Positions 36,001 to 46,998 of a stretch of DNA of 64,000 bases are shown in pieces (positions within the stretch are counted from its first letter, which is position 1; each line of letters begins with the position of its first letter). The position numbers and the translations under genes are program-made. The notes under the pieces were generated by a model that was given only the letters and a program-made list of their open reading frames with translations, did no database searches and was not told where the DNA came from. This stretch comes from Amoebophrya sp. A120 (taxonomy: Eukaryota; Sar; Dinophyceae; Syndiniales; Amoebophryaceae), in the NCBI GenBank assembly GCA_905178155.1, contig CAJINV010000012.1:1-64000 (forward strand). Direction: 5' to 3'.

Positions 36001-36643
36001 AGCTACTCTTGTCATCATGTTTTTCAAAATTTCTGTCTCAAGTGAGTGACGCACTGCATGACAGAACTGCATTGTATTGCTAATGTTCGCATGACAAAAT
36101 CAAAAATCACTATCAGGTGCAAAGGCCGCTTTATCCTGATGGATGTTGCGATGTCCAGGTGGATGGGCGGCGGCATGCCTATGGAAGCGTCAGGTTTGAA
36201 ATCGACAAAGCTGAAACGATTTGGCATGCATAAAATGCAAGGCATGAAATGCCTGTCTTGCCGGGATGGCAAGTGAGGCCGACTGTCAGCCTGTTTAGGG
36301 TTTGGAATAGAGCTGCTAAAGTAGCATGACAAAAGCAATCGCCTGTGCCCAAACAGAATGACAAATTGGATTCCGGCGCTCGGAAAATTTGTCATGCACC
36401 GCTTATAAATTGGGTTTCCAACTGGTATCGATTTTATGCATTACAAGTTATTTCAACTTTGACGATTTCAATCCTGACGCTTCCATAATGCCCGCAGCTT
36501 TGATCATCGAGACAGATGCGAATACCGGGAAGTTAAGCCGGGTCTTCTACAAAATCAAGGCGGGGGAAGAGCACGATGTGCCGCTGCCAGAAACGTCGCT
36601 GCAAGACACCAAGGATGGCGACGACTTGCGGCAGGAGTTGTAG
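33045..36643 (+). CDS. Shewanella-like (SLP/PPP-type) protein phosphatase
   Basis: Eight exons: 33045-33451, 34497-34645, 34770-34864, 35175-35240, 35385-35651, 35945-35988, 36117-36179 and 36493-36643. They total 413 codons plus stop, and all junctions keep the frame. All PPP motifs are present in order: DIHGD (about residue 107), GDFVDRG (137), GNHEW (167), LFVHAGI (251), VVGHT (325) and a C-terminal ILMDVAMS strand. These are the metal-binding and catalytic residues of a calcineurin-like Ser/Thr or Tyr phosphatase. AFSKDGHFG and the overall order fit SLP phosphatases. The N-terminal ~100 residues are Ser/Thr/Lys-rich and disordered. Introns 35241-35384 and 35989-36116 are GT-AG. I propose 34646-34769 as a third. 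Four further interruptions are mobile elements, one of 1,040 bp. An in-frame ATG at 32961 is an alternative start. Confidence 0.88.
33452..34491. mobile_element. 1,040-bp GC-rich TIR element inside the phosphatase gene (family F11)
   Basis: Perfect 28-bp terminal inverted repeats begin TTAGACCAGAAAATCGG and end CCGATTTTCTGGTCTAA, flanked by a perfect 5-bp TSD TTTAC. Inside is very GC-rich DNA with G/C homopolymer runs and two ~40-bp near-palindromes around AATTGGGCCAATT-like cores. No plausible transposase is present. The element splits the phosphatase between DQLIFT and GDFVDRG. Exact removal of element plus one TSD restores the catalytic motif in frame, so it behaves as an intron. The GC-rich frames inside are not annotated. 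Confidence 0.92.
34865..35169. mobile_element. introner, family F7 variant, in the phosphatase gene
   Basis: Element of 305 bp, TATGACAGCCTCAGGTTGG...CTGAGGCTTTCATA, perfect TSD AGAGA. Excision joins GTWPER to QHAFSKDGHFG. Confidence 0.92.
35652..35939. mobile_element. introner, family F2, in the phosphatase gene
   Basis: Element of 288 bp, TATGCATGGCAAATATGTC...GACATATTTGCAATGCATA, TSD ACACG/CCACG (4 of 5). It lies directly behind the VVGHT motif. Excision gives VVGHTPTPLIGG. Confidence 0.9.
36180..36487. mobile_element. introner, family F7, in the phosphatase gene
   Basis: Element of 308 bp, TATGGAAGCGTCAGGTTTG...CAATCCTGACGCTTCCATA, perfect TSD ATGCC. Excision joins WMGGGMP to AALIIETD. 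Confidence 0.93.
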
Positions 36644-37504
36644 TCGATGTAGTCTGCAAGGCAGTTTGTTTTCCTGTCTGACTTCCTTCAACAGGCACAT
36701 CTTCATACCCAAAGTAAATGCTTAATACACTAGTTTAGCAACGAACCTGCATGACATGGAAAGTGAATACCCACTTTGCAACATGATGCTCATTTTCGAT
36801 GTTGAGTAGAGATCCCCACAGCATACCTCGACATAGCAAAGCTGCCCGTGCAATGTCAGGGCAAATTTTCTAAAACGTCGTGGTCACGATAACTACTTAC
36901 ATTTTTTTAAGGCAACCTACAGACATCTGAAACTTGTCTTGACGTTTCCTAGAATTTTTCCAGACGCATCTCGGTCATGCACCGCCAACAGGCTACCAGG
37001 TTGACAGCTAATAGATACTACTTTGATTTTTGAACTGGGACAAGTCAGACTTGTTTATCAAAATCGCATGTGAGGCTTGAAGTTGAAGACAACCAATACG
37101 AACGCAACTGAATGAGAAAGCGTAGAAAACGAAAAGCGGCAATTGCCTAGCAGAGCGCTTGACATTTGCTCTATTCCGGCGAACAAATTGCTTTCTCATC
37201 TGCGAGGGCACTAATTGCATCAGCATAGCGACCCCATTTTTTTCCCTCAGTGCTGCTGCTGGTGTTGAGTTTTTTCCGCGTAATATGAAACGGCACTTGT
37301 GCCCACAGCTCGTACATGTTTTAGCTTGTATCCTACGAGCGCAGGGTGCCAGTAGCTCGGCTAAAAGCACCACGCGAACTATCAGTAAGTGTAAAGCTAA
37401 GGACGTAGCCGCAGAACAATAAACGCTAGTAACACGACAGAGGCAGAGCCACTAGCTTCATCTATTCCAATAGATACGCATTAAAAGGAGTTCCTATCCA
37501 CTTC
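36644..37504. other. intergenic, nothing recognised
   Basis: Ordinary composition with only short unsupported frames on both strands. Contains no introner-like termini. Confidence 0.5.
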
Positions 37505-40189
37505 ATGCTACACAAGCTGTTTCAACATTCCTCTTCCTGCGTCTCAATGGCAAAATGGCGACTCCCTCGAAAGCTCTCGTATGCGATGGTGCCCCCTGCA
37601 TCCCTATTTCTGACCCGGAAAGCCGCACAGTGGAGACTGCGGTACGAGCAGGATCAAGCGACAGCAGCAGCTCCAGAACAACATCACCCACGACACCACA
37701 CGCCGGATCACGACCAAGGGGAAGGATACGGACTTCCCGGGGGGAGCTCCAACATCCAAAAAGGAGGGAGCAGCAGCAGCACTCGACCTCCGGGGACCTG
37801 GTCGTGCTCATCGAATGTAACAAGCCGACCAAACTCTCCCGGAGGTGTGTATCAGCAAGACCAAGAAAACTTCGTGCAAAAGTTCGATTTGATCAACATC
37901 GCGGAGCGCTGCAACATCATGGGCACCTCGAAGTTGGACTATTCGGAAATCCGGAAGTGGCACCAGGCGCGGGGGTACCTTGGGGGGATTGTTATCCTTT
38001 GTAAAAATTTTCCCACCCCATAGCTCTTCTTCTTGGTTCTTCTTGTCATGCAATGCTGCATGTCTCTCATGTGGAGTCCCATGAAACGCATTTGCTATTG
38101 CTAGCGCTGTTTCGAAGTTATTTGTGATGCTCGAATCAGGCGCATGAAACGCTATTTTTGTGATGCTGCTGCACTAGCTAAACCCGACTACACTGCGATC
38201 CCAAACTTATCATGCGCAACAACAGCTAGAGCCTGTTGATTTGTGTTGCAGATTTCCAAACTCTACTACGGTGCCGCGGGGACGTTTTTGTACGGGATAA
38301 TCGTGGTCCGGCAGCTGGATAACATGAAGCACAGCAACGACACGGTAGAAACGGGAGACCGGACTGCGTTTGGAAAACTTATGGACGATGCTTTTCAGGT
38401 ATATGATGCAGGTCTTGCATTACAAATTTCTTTGTCAAGGCAAATCAGCATTACAAATTTTATTTCTCATGCTGAGAAAATTTGTAAATGCATTTACACG
38501 AGTACGATACTTTTGCAGTTCATAAGGTATAGCCATTACTTATTCTCAGTACTTGCCATGCAAATGATCAACTCCATAGTTGTAAAAAACGCGACAGATC
38601 AACACAGATACCGTTCTCGTCATTTCCACTTGTCCCACAGCACTCCAAAAACAACGGAATCTTTTCAGGCAATCTCCGCTTACCTTCCCGCGAACTTCTT
38701 CGAAAAAAGTCCCTTCAATTTCGCCCATTTGATCCCCGAGGAGCTGCAGGAGCCGAAGAAAATCAAGATGGAATCCTTCCTCTTTGACAAGCTTGCAAAC
38801 GAAACCGAATCGATGCGGCGGGAGTGCTACTACCTCTACTACGAGATGTGCGGAAAAACCGGCGATCGGACCTACGAGGTCTTCATCCGCGGGACGTTAA
38901 TTTGGTCTGATTGGTGGCGTATGCATTGCAAAACAAGTATCGTACTCGTATAAATGCGAGTCTAGCATGACAGATCTGCTTTCTGACCTGAATCTGCATG
39001 ACAAATTTCATTTTTCTTCTACGAAAAATTTGTCATGCAATTCATACTAGTACGATAGGATACTTTTGCATTGCATATGGTGCAACTTGAACTTCCGGAA
39101 GGTTTGGGACACGGAACTAGAAAAGTACATCCACGCTGGATTTCTCCGGAAATCCGACATTCTGCTGAACGATTTGGAACCCTTGCTGCAGGACCGGCAC
39201 GGCAAGATCAGACTGCATGGACACTCACTGGGCGGCGCCATGGCGGAAATAATTGGGCTGAAATTGGAGAAACGAGGTTTCTATGTGGAGCAAGTGACCT
39301 CCTTCGGCGCACCGAAGTTTTTGACCTGCTGTCTGGGCGATAATAGTACATTGGGAGCAACAGCAGAGCCAGAAGTTGTCGTGTTGGAGGAACAGCATGA
39401 CAAGAAAGAGAAACCCAGCAGCGACTTTATCACTATCACGGCGGCGAACGACCCAGTTTATGAACTGCAAAAGTATCGTACTACTTGTACTTGTAGTAAT
39501 CGCAGTCATGCATTGCAAATCTTTATCCCTCCAAGGCAAAACAGCATGACAAATTCCATTTGTCATGCTGAGCTAATTTGTATTGCAATTACTACTAGTA
39601 CGACACTTTTGCAGTTCATACAGTTCCTTACATGCCGATTGAAGGCCCGGCATCTTGCTGGTTCAAGGGCTGGTATGTGAGCTACGGAAAAAGGTTTCAT
39701 CTTGAAGACTCCGGTTCTCATGATGTTTCAGCAGAATCACATCAGCAACCTGACAAGCAGAACTACACACTTTTCCCTTTCGGCTCCTTCCTCCACTGGC
39801 TCCAGAATTCGTTCCTCGTCGTCCCGTTTAGCAACCCGGACTCGCACCGATTGAAACATTACATCAAACTGTTGGAGGACGAGGAAAGCCGTTTCTCCTC
39901 TGTTGCAGACACTGACGGCGCAGATGAACAACGGAAAAAAGTAGGAGCAGAGACAGCAACTAGTTCGGCACAGGAAGTCGCAGTGGCACCAGAAGATCGG
40001 GGACTGCAACTGCCTGAGCTACAAATCAACTCGAGCGAAGAGGGTGATGTGGTGGGAATAAAGCAGCTGTTGCAGCAGACAACAGGCGACGTGCCTCCAA
40101 GTCCACCCGAGCCTCTTCCTCGTCCTGCCGCGCATGAGGTGCTTAGAGAGCCTGTCGAAGTCACTTCGAAGTCCGGCGCACTTCAGTAG
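37505..40189 (+). CDS. class 3 (fungal-type) lipase, alpha/beta hydrolase
   Basis: Exons 37505-37990, 38252-38398, 38669-38919, 39083-39458 and 39626-40189 give 607 codons. The nucleophile elbow GHSLGG (about residue 342), VTSFGAPKF, the acid-bearing ITAANDPVPYMP (about 417) and a downstream His in SHRLKHYIKLL (about 497) form the Ser-Asp-His set of lipase_3 enzymes, which hydrolyse acylglycerol or phospholipid esters. A lid-like EVFIRGT...DWWCN block precedes them. The N-terminal ~110 residues are Ser-rich and low complexity. Which of two frames is used before 37860 is not certain, and ATG 37547 or 37555 are alternative starts. The C-terminal ~100 residues are acidic and disordered. Two GT-AG introns and three mobile elements interrupt the gene. 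Confidence 0.82.
37991..38251. mobile_element. GT-AG intron that seems to be a decayed F8 introner
   Basis: The intron starts GTTATCCTTTGTAAAAATTT and ends TTGTGTTGCAG, phase 0, joining YLGGI to ISKLYYG. Right after the GT come TATCCTTTGTAAAA and CCCACCCCA, as at the left end of the intact F8 element at 56354. The F8 right terminus is missing. Internal TTTGTGATGC words persist. Confidence 0.6.
38402..38524. mobile_element. introner, family F1, nested at the 5' splice site of a lipase intron
   Basis: Element of 123 bp, TATGATGCAGG...GATACTTTTGCAGTTCATA, perfect TSD AGGTA. The TSD is the exon-intron junction CAG/GTA of the GT-AG intron 38399-38668, so the 5' splice signal is duplicated on both sides. 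Left TIR degenerate. Confidence 0.85.
38920..39077. mobile_element. introner, family F1, in the lipase gene
   Basis: Element of 158 bp, TATGCATTGCAAAACAAG...ATACTTTTGCATTGCATA, TSD TGGCG/TGGTG (4 of 5). Excision joins WSDWW to CNLNFRKVW. Confidence 0.9.
39459..39620. mobile_element. introner, family F1, in the lipase gene
   Basis: Element of 162 bp, TATGAACTGCAAAAG...CTTTTGCAGTTCATA, perfect TSD CAGTT. Excision restores ANDPVPYMPIEG next to the catalytic Asp. Confidence 0.93.
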
Positions 40190-42320
40190 AGGCTTCTCCG
40201 TGGAGAAAAGGAGCTCAGCCGACAAGGACAACCTCGAGGGAGCTTTTGCTCTTTCGTCCTCGTCTTAAAAATGCCGATCCTGTTATTATTCTATTGCAAC
40301 AAACATGATCATAGCACATAATTATTGCGCACGAACTGCAATTGAAATTGCATGCACTGTCTACTACATTTGACTCTTCGCGGCGCATATTTATTTTACT
40401 AGCGCCGTTGCTCTGCTCGACAGAAGCGTTACCAACGTGCCGGTCGTGCGAGCGTGGTTTTGTACGTCCGTGTTCTTCCAGAGCCAAAATCGTCAGAGCT
40501 TGCGAGACGAGATGTGAACCGCAATAGACATGGCGCGACTTTCTTCACACGGATAAGAGTGGAACAGGCTTGGGGCGGCCTTTGCTACTTTTCTAGGCCC
40601 AAGCCCTGGCGTCTCGCTTTCTCTAGCCAGGTGGCGGAGTCGGAAAGGAAACGCTGGCACTGGGCCCGGTTCCGTGCGAAATGCGCCCCATATTATTGGA
40701 AGCCGCACGGAAAGGGCGCCCATTGGATTGGACCGGGCTGCGTGTGTGTGGATGGTGCCGGATTGGGCCGGCACGCTGCCCGCTGCCTGGGTGCGTCGCT
40801 CTCCAGCTTCGGGGCCGCGGCCAAAACATTTGCGCCCCGGCTTGGCTGCTCGGCGACCTTAGCAAACCAATCCGGCCGGGCTGAAGTTTGTCGGAAGGCT
40901 GGAGCCTGCGGCCCAGATTTTTCATCGGCAGGCATGGCATTTGGGGCGGACTGGGCCGCGTGAACGGTCAGCGAGCAGGCAACCCGGCGCAGGCCGGGCC
41001 AGTGTGGGCTCTATCTTCGGAGGCGTGGCACTTGGCCGCCTCAAGCGACGCCGCCCGGGCGGCCCAGTGCGTGGCTGCCTGTGGTCGGAAGCCACGCGCC
41101 AAGGCGTTTGCTTTGCTGGCTTGGTGGCCAGCTCCGAAGAAACGCCGCCCCCGCCCGCCTGTATCACAAGGAGCCAGGGCGGAGAGAGGACGGCGACCCC
41201 GCCCGGTCTTGTGTGCTTTCTTTTGGCCCGCCGCCCGGGCCCAGTGGCTTGGGTGAGGCCCGGCCCGGCGCCGGGCCGCGCCTGTGTTCCTTCGGCCCGC
41301 CCATCCCCGCCCGCGAACGGAGGGGCGCCCGAAAAGGCGCGCGCCGTTCGTTCTCGGGCGCGCGTGCGCCCCACATCATAATGTAAGCGCAGGACGCGTC
41401 GCTGTCGGTTTCTCCTTTCAGGTTGCGGCTATTTTCACCGGGCGCCGGCCCTATCGCGCTTTATTTTGCATTTGATAGCGGTCGCGCGAGGCCAGTTTGC
41501 AGCGCTTACAGGTGGGGCATCGTAAAGATGTATGAGCTTGGCGGCTGTGGGCCATCGAGCATACCGCTAAGCGTCTGCCCGAGCGACGACAGCAAGCGGA
41601 GGGGCGGGGGACCGAGGGCGCGCCGGGCCCCCAATGGCCGCGCGCGCCGGCAGTATCTGCCTGGGATCAGGCAGCCGGCCCGAGGCATTTTCCGCTAGTA
41701 AAATTTTTTTAAAATGTCACTAATTCCGGGAATCGCGGGCCGGCTGGCTGGGTGCGGCACCCTTTGGGCACGCGCCGCATTCGGGGAGGGGGGCGCGGCA
41801 TAGTGTGGCGCCCCCGCTTTTTGTTTTCCCGGGTCGGTGCCGTAAGCTTCCGGGCCGTCTCCCCTGGTTGTGTGCTCTCCCCCGTCCTCTTGGGGATGGG
41901 GGCCGCTTATCGTTGGGCCTTTTCGCGCGCGCGGCGCCTTTGCTTTTGGTGGTGGCCTGCCCTCGGGCGCTCTTTTCCCTTACCTCAGGGAATGCCTCGG
42001 GTCGGGCCCTTGCCCGGGCCTTCGGTTTTTCTTTGTCCGGTATCTTTGCAAGGGAGGGGGGTCCTGTGGTGTGGTTTGGCACACAGGGGCTGCTCCTCGT
42101 GGCCATGGCTCAAATCCACCGGGGCCCGGCGCCTTTGCATTTATGGGGGGCAGCGCGCAGCGGGCCCGGCTCTGGAAATCAGGCAGGCGCGAGGCCGGGG
42201 CTTTTTGGTCTTTCAAACACCACCCCGATCCCGGGCGGCTAATGAAGAGGGTAATCCCGGCGGTAATTTCCGGGGTTAATCTGACCACAACGAAATCGGG
42301 AAGGTTTCGTTGGTTTTGAA

Positions 42321-42380
42321 ATTAGACCAAAAATTAGACTACAGATTAGACTATAAATTAGACCACAAATTACCCCAAAA
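42321..42380 (+). repeat. 12-bp tandem repeat, five copies
   Basis: Five consecutive 12-mers of the type ATTAGACCAAAA / ATTAGACTACAG / ATTAGACTATAA / ATTAGACCACAA / ATTACCCCAAAA lie within GC-rich island E. The ATTAGACC core also forms the tip of the F11 inverted repeat. Confidence 0.85.
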
Positions 42381-43962
42381 ACCCAAGGAATTAACCTGCC
42401 CCCGGGGGGCAGTCACTCCGCCAGAGCATTGGGTTTTCAGTTGGCGCCATTTGCCACCACTTGTCCTGCTTTTTCTCGGCAGGCCGCCCGCCCGCAGTTC
42501 CCGCCCGCCCGTGGCCTTTGCGTCTTTGAATGGATTCCCCCCGACCGGTGCCTTTCCCAATTTGCCCCGAAGATTGAAGGGGTGGCGCTCTGGAAACCCA
42601 CGAACAACAGGCCCGCCGGGGTCGCGTTCCGGCCTCCGTTGTGATTTGGTGGAGGCCCCCCGCGCGCAGGCTTCGCAGGCTCCTGGGCCTTTCTTCGGTG
42701 CCGGGGCACCCTGTGGCGCCTTTCCCGGCGCGCGCCCGCCTCCCCTTTAGGGGGGCGCGGGGGGGGTGCCTGGAGGGCGGCGCCCGCGATGGCTATGCGC
42801 CCCCGGAAGTATGGTGGCACCCCCGGCGCGTTTTCTAGTCGGGCCCCTCTTGCGCCTGCCCTCCTTCGCTTTGGGGATTAGCCAAACTTCAGCCAGGAAT
42901 TAACGAAATAGCTTGCCACGGGCCGGCTGCCTGACTGGGATGCTTTTTGCCCGCGGGCCGTTTTGTGGGCCCGCCGGGGGCGCGCCAGGCAGCGAGGCAG
43001 CCCCCCCCTGTCTTGTCCGCGCCGGGCGGGCGGGCCCCTGGCTGCCCCCGGTGAGCCGCATACGCCTGTCCCCTTGTGCAAACCATTGGGCGCCCGAGGG
43101 TCGGTGAGCGCCTGGCGCGGCCTGTTGGTGCAATGTGTGCGCAGCTGCCATGCGCAGAGGCGGCGCGCGGGCCCGGGCAAACGGTCCGCGGCCCGGTGGA
43201 TGATCTGGGGCGGGCGTTTCCGCAATATTGACGCATGCACCGTCGGCGCCCGCCAGGCAGCGTTGTTGTCGACCTACCTTCATCCCGCTCCTGCGTGTAG
43301 GAGAGGTTTTCCGAATGGAGAGTGTTCCGGGGTTTGCGAGCAGGGGAACAAACTTCGGGTGATTGAGTGAAGGTTTTTTTTGAAGTGAGAGATAGTGGAA
43401 GGGAGCAGCGTTTTCTTTGTTCTATTATTCTAGCAAAAGCGCTAATCGCGCACTCTCAAATGCGAATCGAGTCGGAGTCGCTCTTGCCGCCGATTCCTGG
43501 TATGTAGTGAGGTCACCGAACGGTTCTAACCAGGGAATTTTTTTGCCACCCAGACAGCAAAACGGCCGCCAGTTTTCAAGCGGGCGAAAGTGTTTTTTGA
43601 CGAAAAAGATTTTCAATTATCAAGCGGACGGGGCTTTGCCGTCAAACAAGCCCGGTCGAAAACTATCGATTCGCACTTGATAAAACGACGCAGGGGAGCT
43701 GGCAAAAGGGGCGCCCTTCTGAGGCGCCCACCGCCTTAGTTTCTGGCGATTTGGGGCGCCCAAAAAGGGGAGCGCAAAAAACGCGCCCAAAATCAGAACA
43801 GCGAAACAGCATGGCGCGGCCGCGATTTCGGAGCATTTTGGGCGGCCGCGAAAGCGGCCGCCTTTTCGCCGGTTTCAGAGCCGGGGAAGCTTTGCAAAAA
43901 GCGCCGGCGCGAAAAATAAAAACGCGAAAAAGAAAAAGCGGCCCGTACGCGCAAAGCCAATC

Positions 43963-44037
43963 CGCATGCTATGGGCCCGATTTTTCTTCGCTTTTTGGGT
44001 GCCCCCCGTGGCACCCGGATCGGCCCCATAGCATGGG
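43963..44037. repeat. inverted repeat (foldback) in GC-rich block
   Basis: Arms of about 19 nt, GCATGCTATGGGCCCGAT and ATCGGCCCCATAGCATGG, face each other across a ~37-nt spacer. Confidence 0.75.
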
Positions 44038-44337
44038 GGCTGGCCTTCGGAAAGGAGCTTTGCAAATGTGCTGAAATTTGTGACGTTTCTCAAGTGACCG
44101 CCATACCGTGCGGCATAACGTTACTCAGGGCGGTATGGCGAGCCCAGAAAAAGCAAAGCCGCGGCCAAGGCAGCGGTCGGCAAAAAAACGTCCACGACCT
44201 CACTACCCCCGCCCCGGCGGCTATATTTGGTAGACTACATGTAGCCACTACGAGCGGTGCGAGTACTAGAACCGCCCGAGGGAAAATCCTTCTCTGTGTT
44301 TCCGGCGACATTGAATCCACTTACAACCAAGCAAACC

Positions 44338-46381
44338 ATGTCCTTCCCATCCCCCTCTCCCGGCGGTCTCGTCATCTCCCCCGCCCGCTTGAAACTCTTC
44401 GCCACCGTCTACGGGCCGGGTGGAAAAGTTATCCGGCCGCTGCACTTTTCCTACGCACAGAAGAACAGCAAAACTTTGCTCCTCCGTCTGGAGTTCGAGC
44501 AAAACGTGTTGCAGCTGCTCCGGGCGAAATTTGTCAGCGTGGAAACGGCGAACAATGTGATAATCGATATGTGGGTGTCAGGATTGAAATCGACAAAGCT
44601 GAACAAATAACCTGTAATGTATAAAACCGATACCAATTTGACCCACAGTTTCTAGTCGGCGCATGACAAATTTTGTCCGTATTGAAAGGCAGTTTGTCAT
44701 GTTGTTTAGGGCAAAGGGGCTCCCCTCTGTCATGCGAATCAGCATCCCAATGCTCGACCCTTACCAGCACTAAGTACAATCTGCCTTCCTTGCGTCCTCT
44801 GCAATAGAGGCAATCTCTGCGTTGCATTTTATGCATGACCTGACGATTTCCATTCTGACGCGTCCATAATCGAAACTCGGGAAGTCCGGGACGACGGAGA
44901 CGAAAACTCAACTGCCAGCTCGACGGCGTCGGCCGATGGCGAGGACAAAGCAGATGCTGAAACGAAAACCACCGCATCTCCATCTTCGGTCAAGAAGAGG
45001 AAAAGGTCCAAGTCCCGCTGGTTTGAAAATGGGTTAGCGAAGATTTTTGCCGGCACAGGTAGCAATTCAAACAAATTCGAGTACGAGGTCACCTTGCGGA
45101 TTCCGAACAACGACGAAGAGGCTCCGCTGTTTGGCCAGACACCAATCCAGGCTGCGCGGATGTTTCTGTTGCAGAGAAGAGGAAGGAGTAAGTCGCCATC
45201 TACTTCAACAGCGGCTGGTCCAGAAGATTCACCGTCTCGATCTGGTGCGCAGGAGTCCTCCTCGTCGCGGAGGGGAGAACAAGCCGGCTCCTCATCTGCA
45301 GCAAAAACTGCAGCTTCAGCATCACAACCACCAGCAACCGCAGGAACAGGGGCTCTCGCCCGCGGCCGCGCCCATCTCAACCGGCTGGAGCAACTGTCGG
45401 CCGCGGCGCAGACGAACCAACTCGCCAACGCCGCTTCCGCTTCGTCCCGCTCCGTGATCCATCTAGCGAATTTGATCGAATACGGCACCGGCACGCGGCA
45501 GATTATGCCCTGCAAAAGTATCGCGCTAGTAGTATTGCATTTGCAATACAAATCAGCTGAGCATGACAAATGGAATTTCTCATGCTGGTTTAGCTTGAAA
45601 AAGAAATTTGTCTTGCATTACTGTGATTACTACATGAGTGCGATACTTTTGCACAGGATACAGATTTGGCGTGAGCAGATTGTGAGACAGGAGTTAGTCC
45701 CGGAAGAGCAAGTCCGATACCGCATAACGGAGAATTTCTCCGTCGGCGACGCGACCGTTTCCGGAGCAGGAACTGGAGGGTGTATCCACAGAAAAAAACC
45801 CATCCACATCCAATTTGTCATGCAAAACACGCATCAAGTGATGTGTTTGCCATGCAAAAAAAGTGATGTGGATGGTTTTTTTTTTTCTGTGGATAGGGTG
45901 TTTTGGCTTTCTAGTTGGGTACGGACTGGCGTTTTTGTCAACACCACCTTCTCCAGGGGCGACAACACCACTTCCTGGGGCTTTTTCGGGTGGTGCAGGA
46001 GGTGCAGGAACAACTGCAACAGCTGCTTCGGCATCAACAAAAACAGCAGCAGCGGGATCTGCAGCATCTGCATCTTCAGCAACTTCAGCTTCCGGAGCAG
46101 GAGCAGGTCCAGCTTCTTCCAGTACAGTTCTGAAAACCCTGAAGGCGGTGGCGCTCGCAGCTCCACACGCGTTGGTCCCAGCGAGCGTATTCGCGTTGCT
46201 CGGCGTTTTTTACGGCGGGGTTTTCGGGTATTTGAAGGATGTGACGAGAAATGACCCAGTGCAAGAGTTTGAGGAATACGGGTGTAACTCTTTCTTGGTT
46301 GATTTCTTGGATGTCCTCAGAAACCCGAGCGGCAGACGGATGACCGCGCAAGACCGAATGTACCTGGGCCTGACTGCGTAG
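44338..46381 (+). CDS. 485-aa protein with C-terminal membrane segments, unknown
   Basis: Exons 44338-44567, 44874-45503, 45666-45782 and 45901-46381, separated by three introners, give exactly 485 codons plus stop. The N-terminus contains a compact beta-like domain (LKLFATVYGPGGKVIRPLHFSY; LLLRLEFEQNVLQLLRAKFVSVETANNVIIE). Then come an acidic/Ser-rich stretch, basic KKRKRSKSR, and a second conserved-looking block FEYEVTLRIPNNDEEAPLFGQTPIQAARMFLLQRR. Two hydrophobic segments follow (FGFLVGYGLAFL near 327; ALVPASVFALLGVFYGGVFGYL near 412-433), separated by an Ala/Ser/Thr-rich linker. Start: accATGtcc. No family was recognised. Confidence 0.7.
44568..44868. mobile_element. introner, family F7
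   Basis: Element of 301 bp, TATGTGGGTGTCAGGATTG...CATTCTGACGCGTCCATA, perfect TSD ATCGA. Excision joins NNVIIE to TREVRDDGD. Confidence 0.92.
45504..45660. mobile_element. introner, family F1
   Basis: Element of 157 bp, TATGCCCTGCAAAAG...CTTTTGCACAGGATA, perfect TSD CAGAT. Excision joins GTGTRQI to WREQIVRQE. Confidence 0.93.
45783..45895. mobile_element. introner, family F5
   Basis: Short element of 113 bp, TATCCACAGAAAAAAACCC...TTTTCTGTGGATA, perfect TSD GGGTG. Excision joins GAGTGGC to FGFLVGYG, completing the first membrane segment. Confidence 0.93.
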
Positions 46382-46998
46382 AAGAGTTGATGTTTGCGAC
46401 TCGTCCTCACAGTCTTCCTGGCTCAGACGGTGCATTCATACTTCAAATTCTTCTTCATCAACATGAAAATAATAACATCGCAAACCACAACGCTACCACT
46501 TTGTAAGTTCATCCATTGGAAGAATTTTTCAATATTGATAGCGTCGGCCGGCGGGGGGCACTGGCTTCACTTTCAACGGCGTGCTGGTCAACAGCGTGTA
46601 GGCAACTTGAGTTCATCATCATCTCACAGATTGAGATCATTAGGACTATGGCTATGCTTCTTCTCGAAAATCTGGAGTCCGCATCTCCTTTCTCGATTGT
46701 TCTGTCGTAGAAACACAAGCATCACAGTGAGAGAGATGAACTGCAGAGACGAGAAATTGTGATTTTTGATGTGAGTGTGATACGATAAAACCTGAGTTCG
46801 AGAAACAATTTTCGGGTGAAGTTCTTTCACGCGTCGAAGAAGTCGTCCACGAGCGTCGACATTGTTCAGAGCCGTTGCCGTTTTCACCTCTTCAGCTCGA
46901 ACATAGATTATCGTCTAGTAACCCGTAGCTCAAGTTCTGCTTCGGCAGAAGGAGAAGTTTGTTCTACTTCGGCAAATATTAAAACATCAACTCTCAAG
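46382..46998. other. intergenic, nothing recognised
   Basis: Ordinary composition, only short shadow frames, no introner termini. Confidence 0.5.

Larger units (their letters stand above)
40190..44337. other. intergenic, GC-rich islands D/E and a GC-rich block at 43.7-44.2 kb
   Basis: From about 40,500 to 43,330, with a short A/T run at 41,695-41,720, the DNA is very GC-rich and stop-poor, so frames of 100-175 codons overlap on both strands without domains. 43,380-43,700 is ordinary. 43,700-44,220 is GC-rich again, with foldback structures. No gene is supported. Confidence 0.6.

Noticed and set aside
40493-43370. Many open frames in islands D/E
   Set aside because: Same reason as the other islands. 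The frames overlap on both strands and none has domain signatures or supporting exons.
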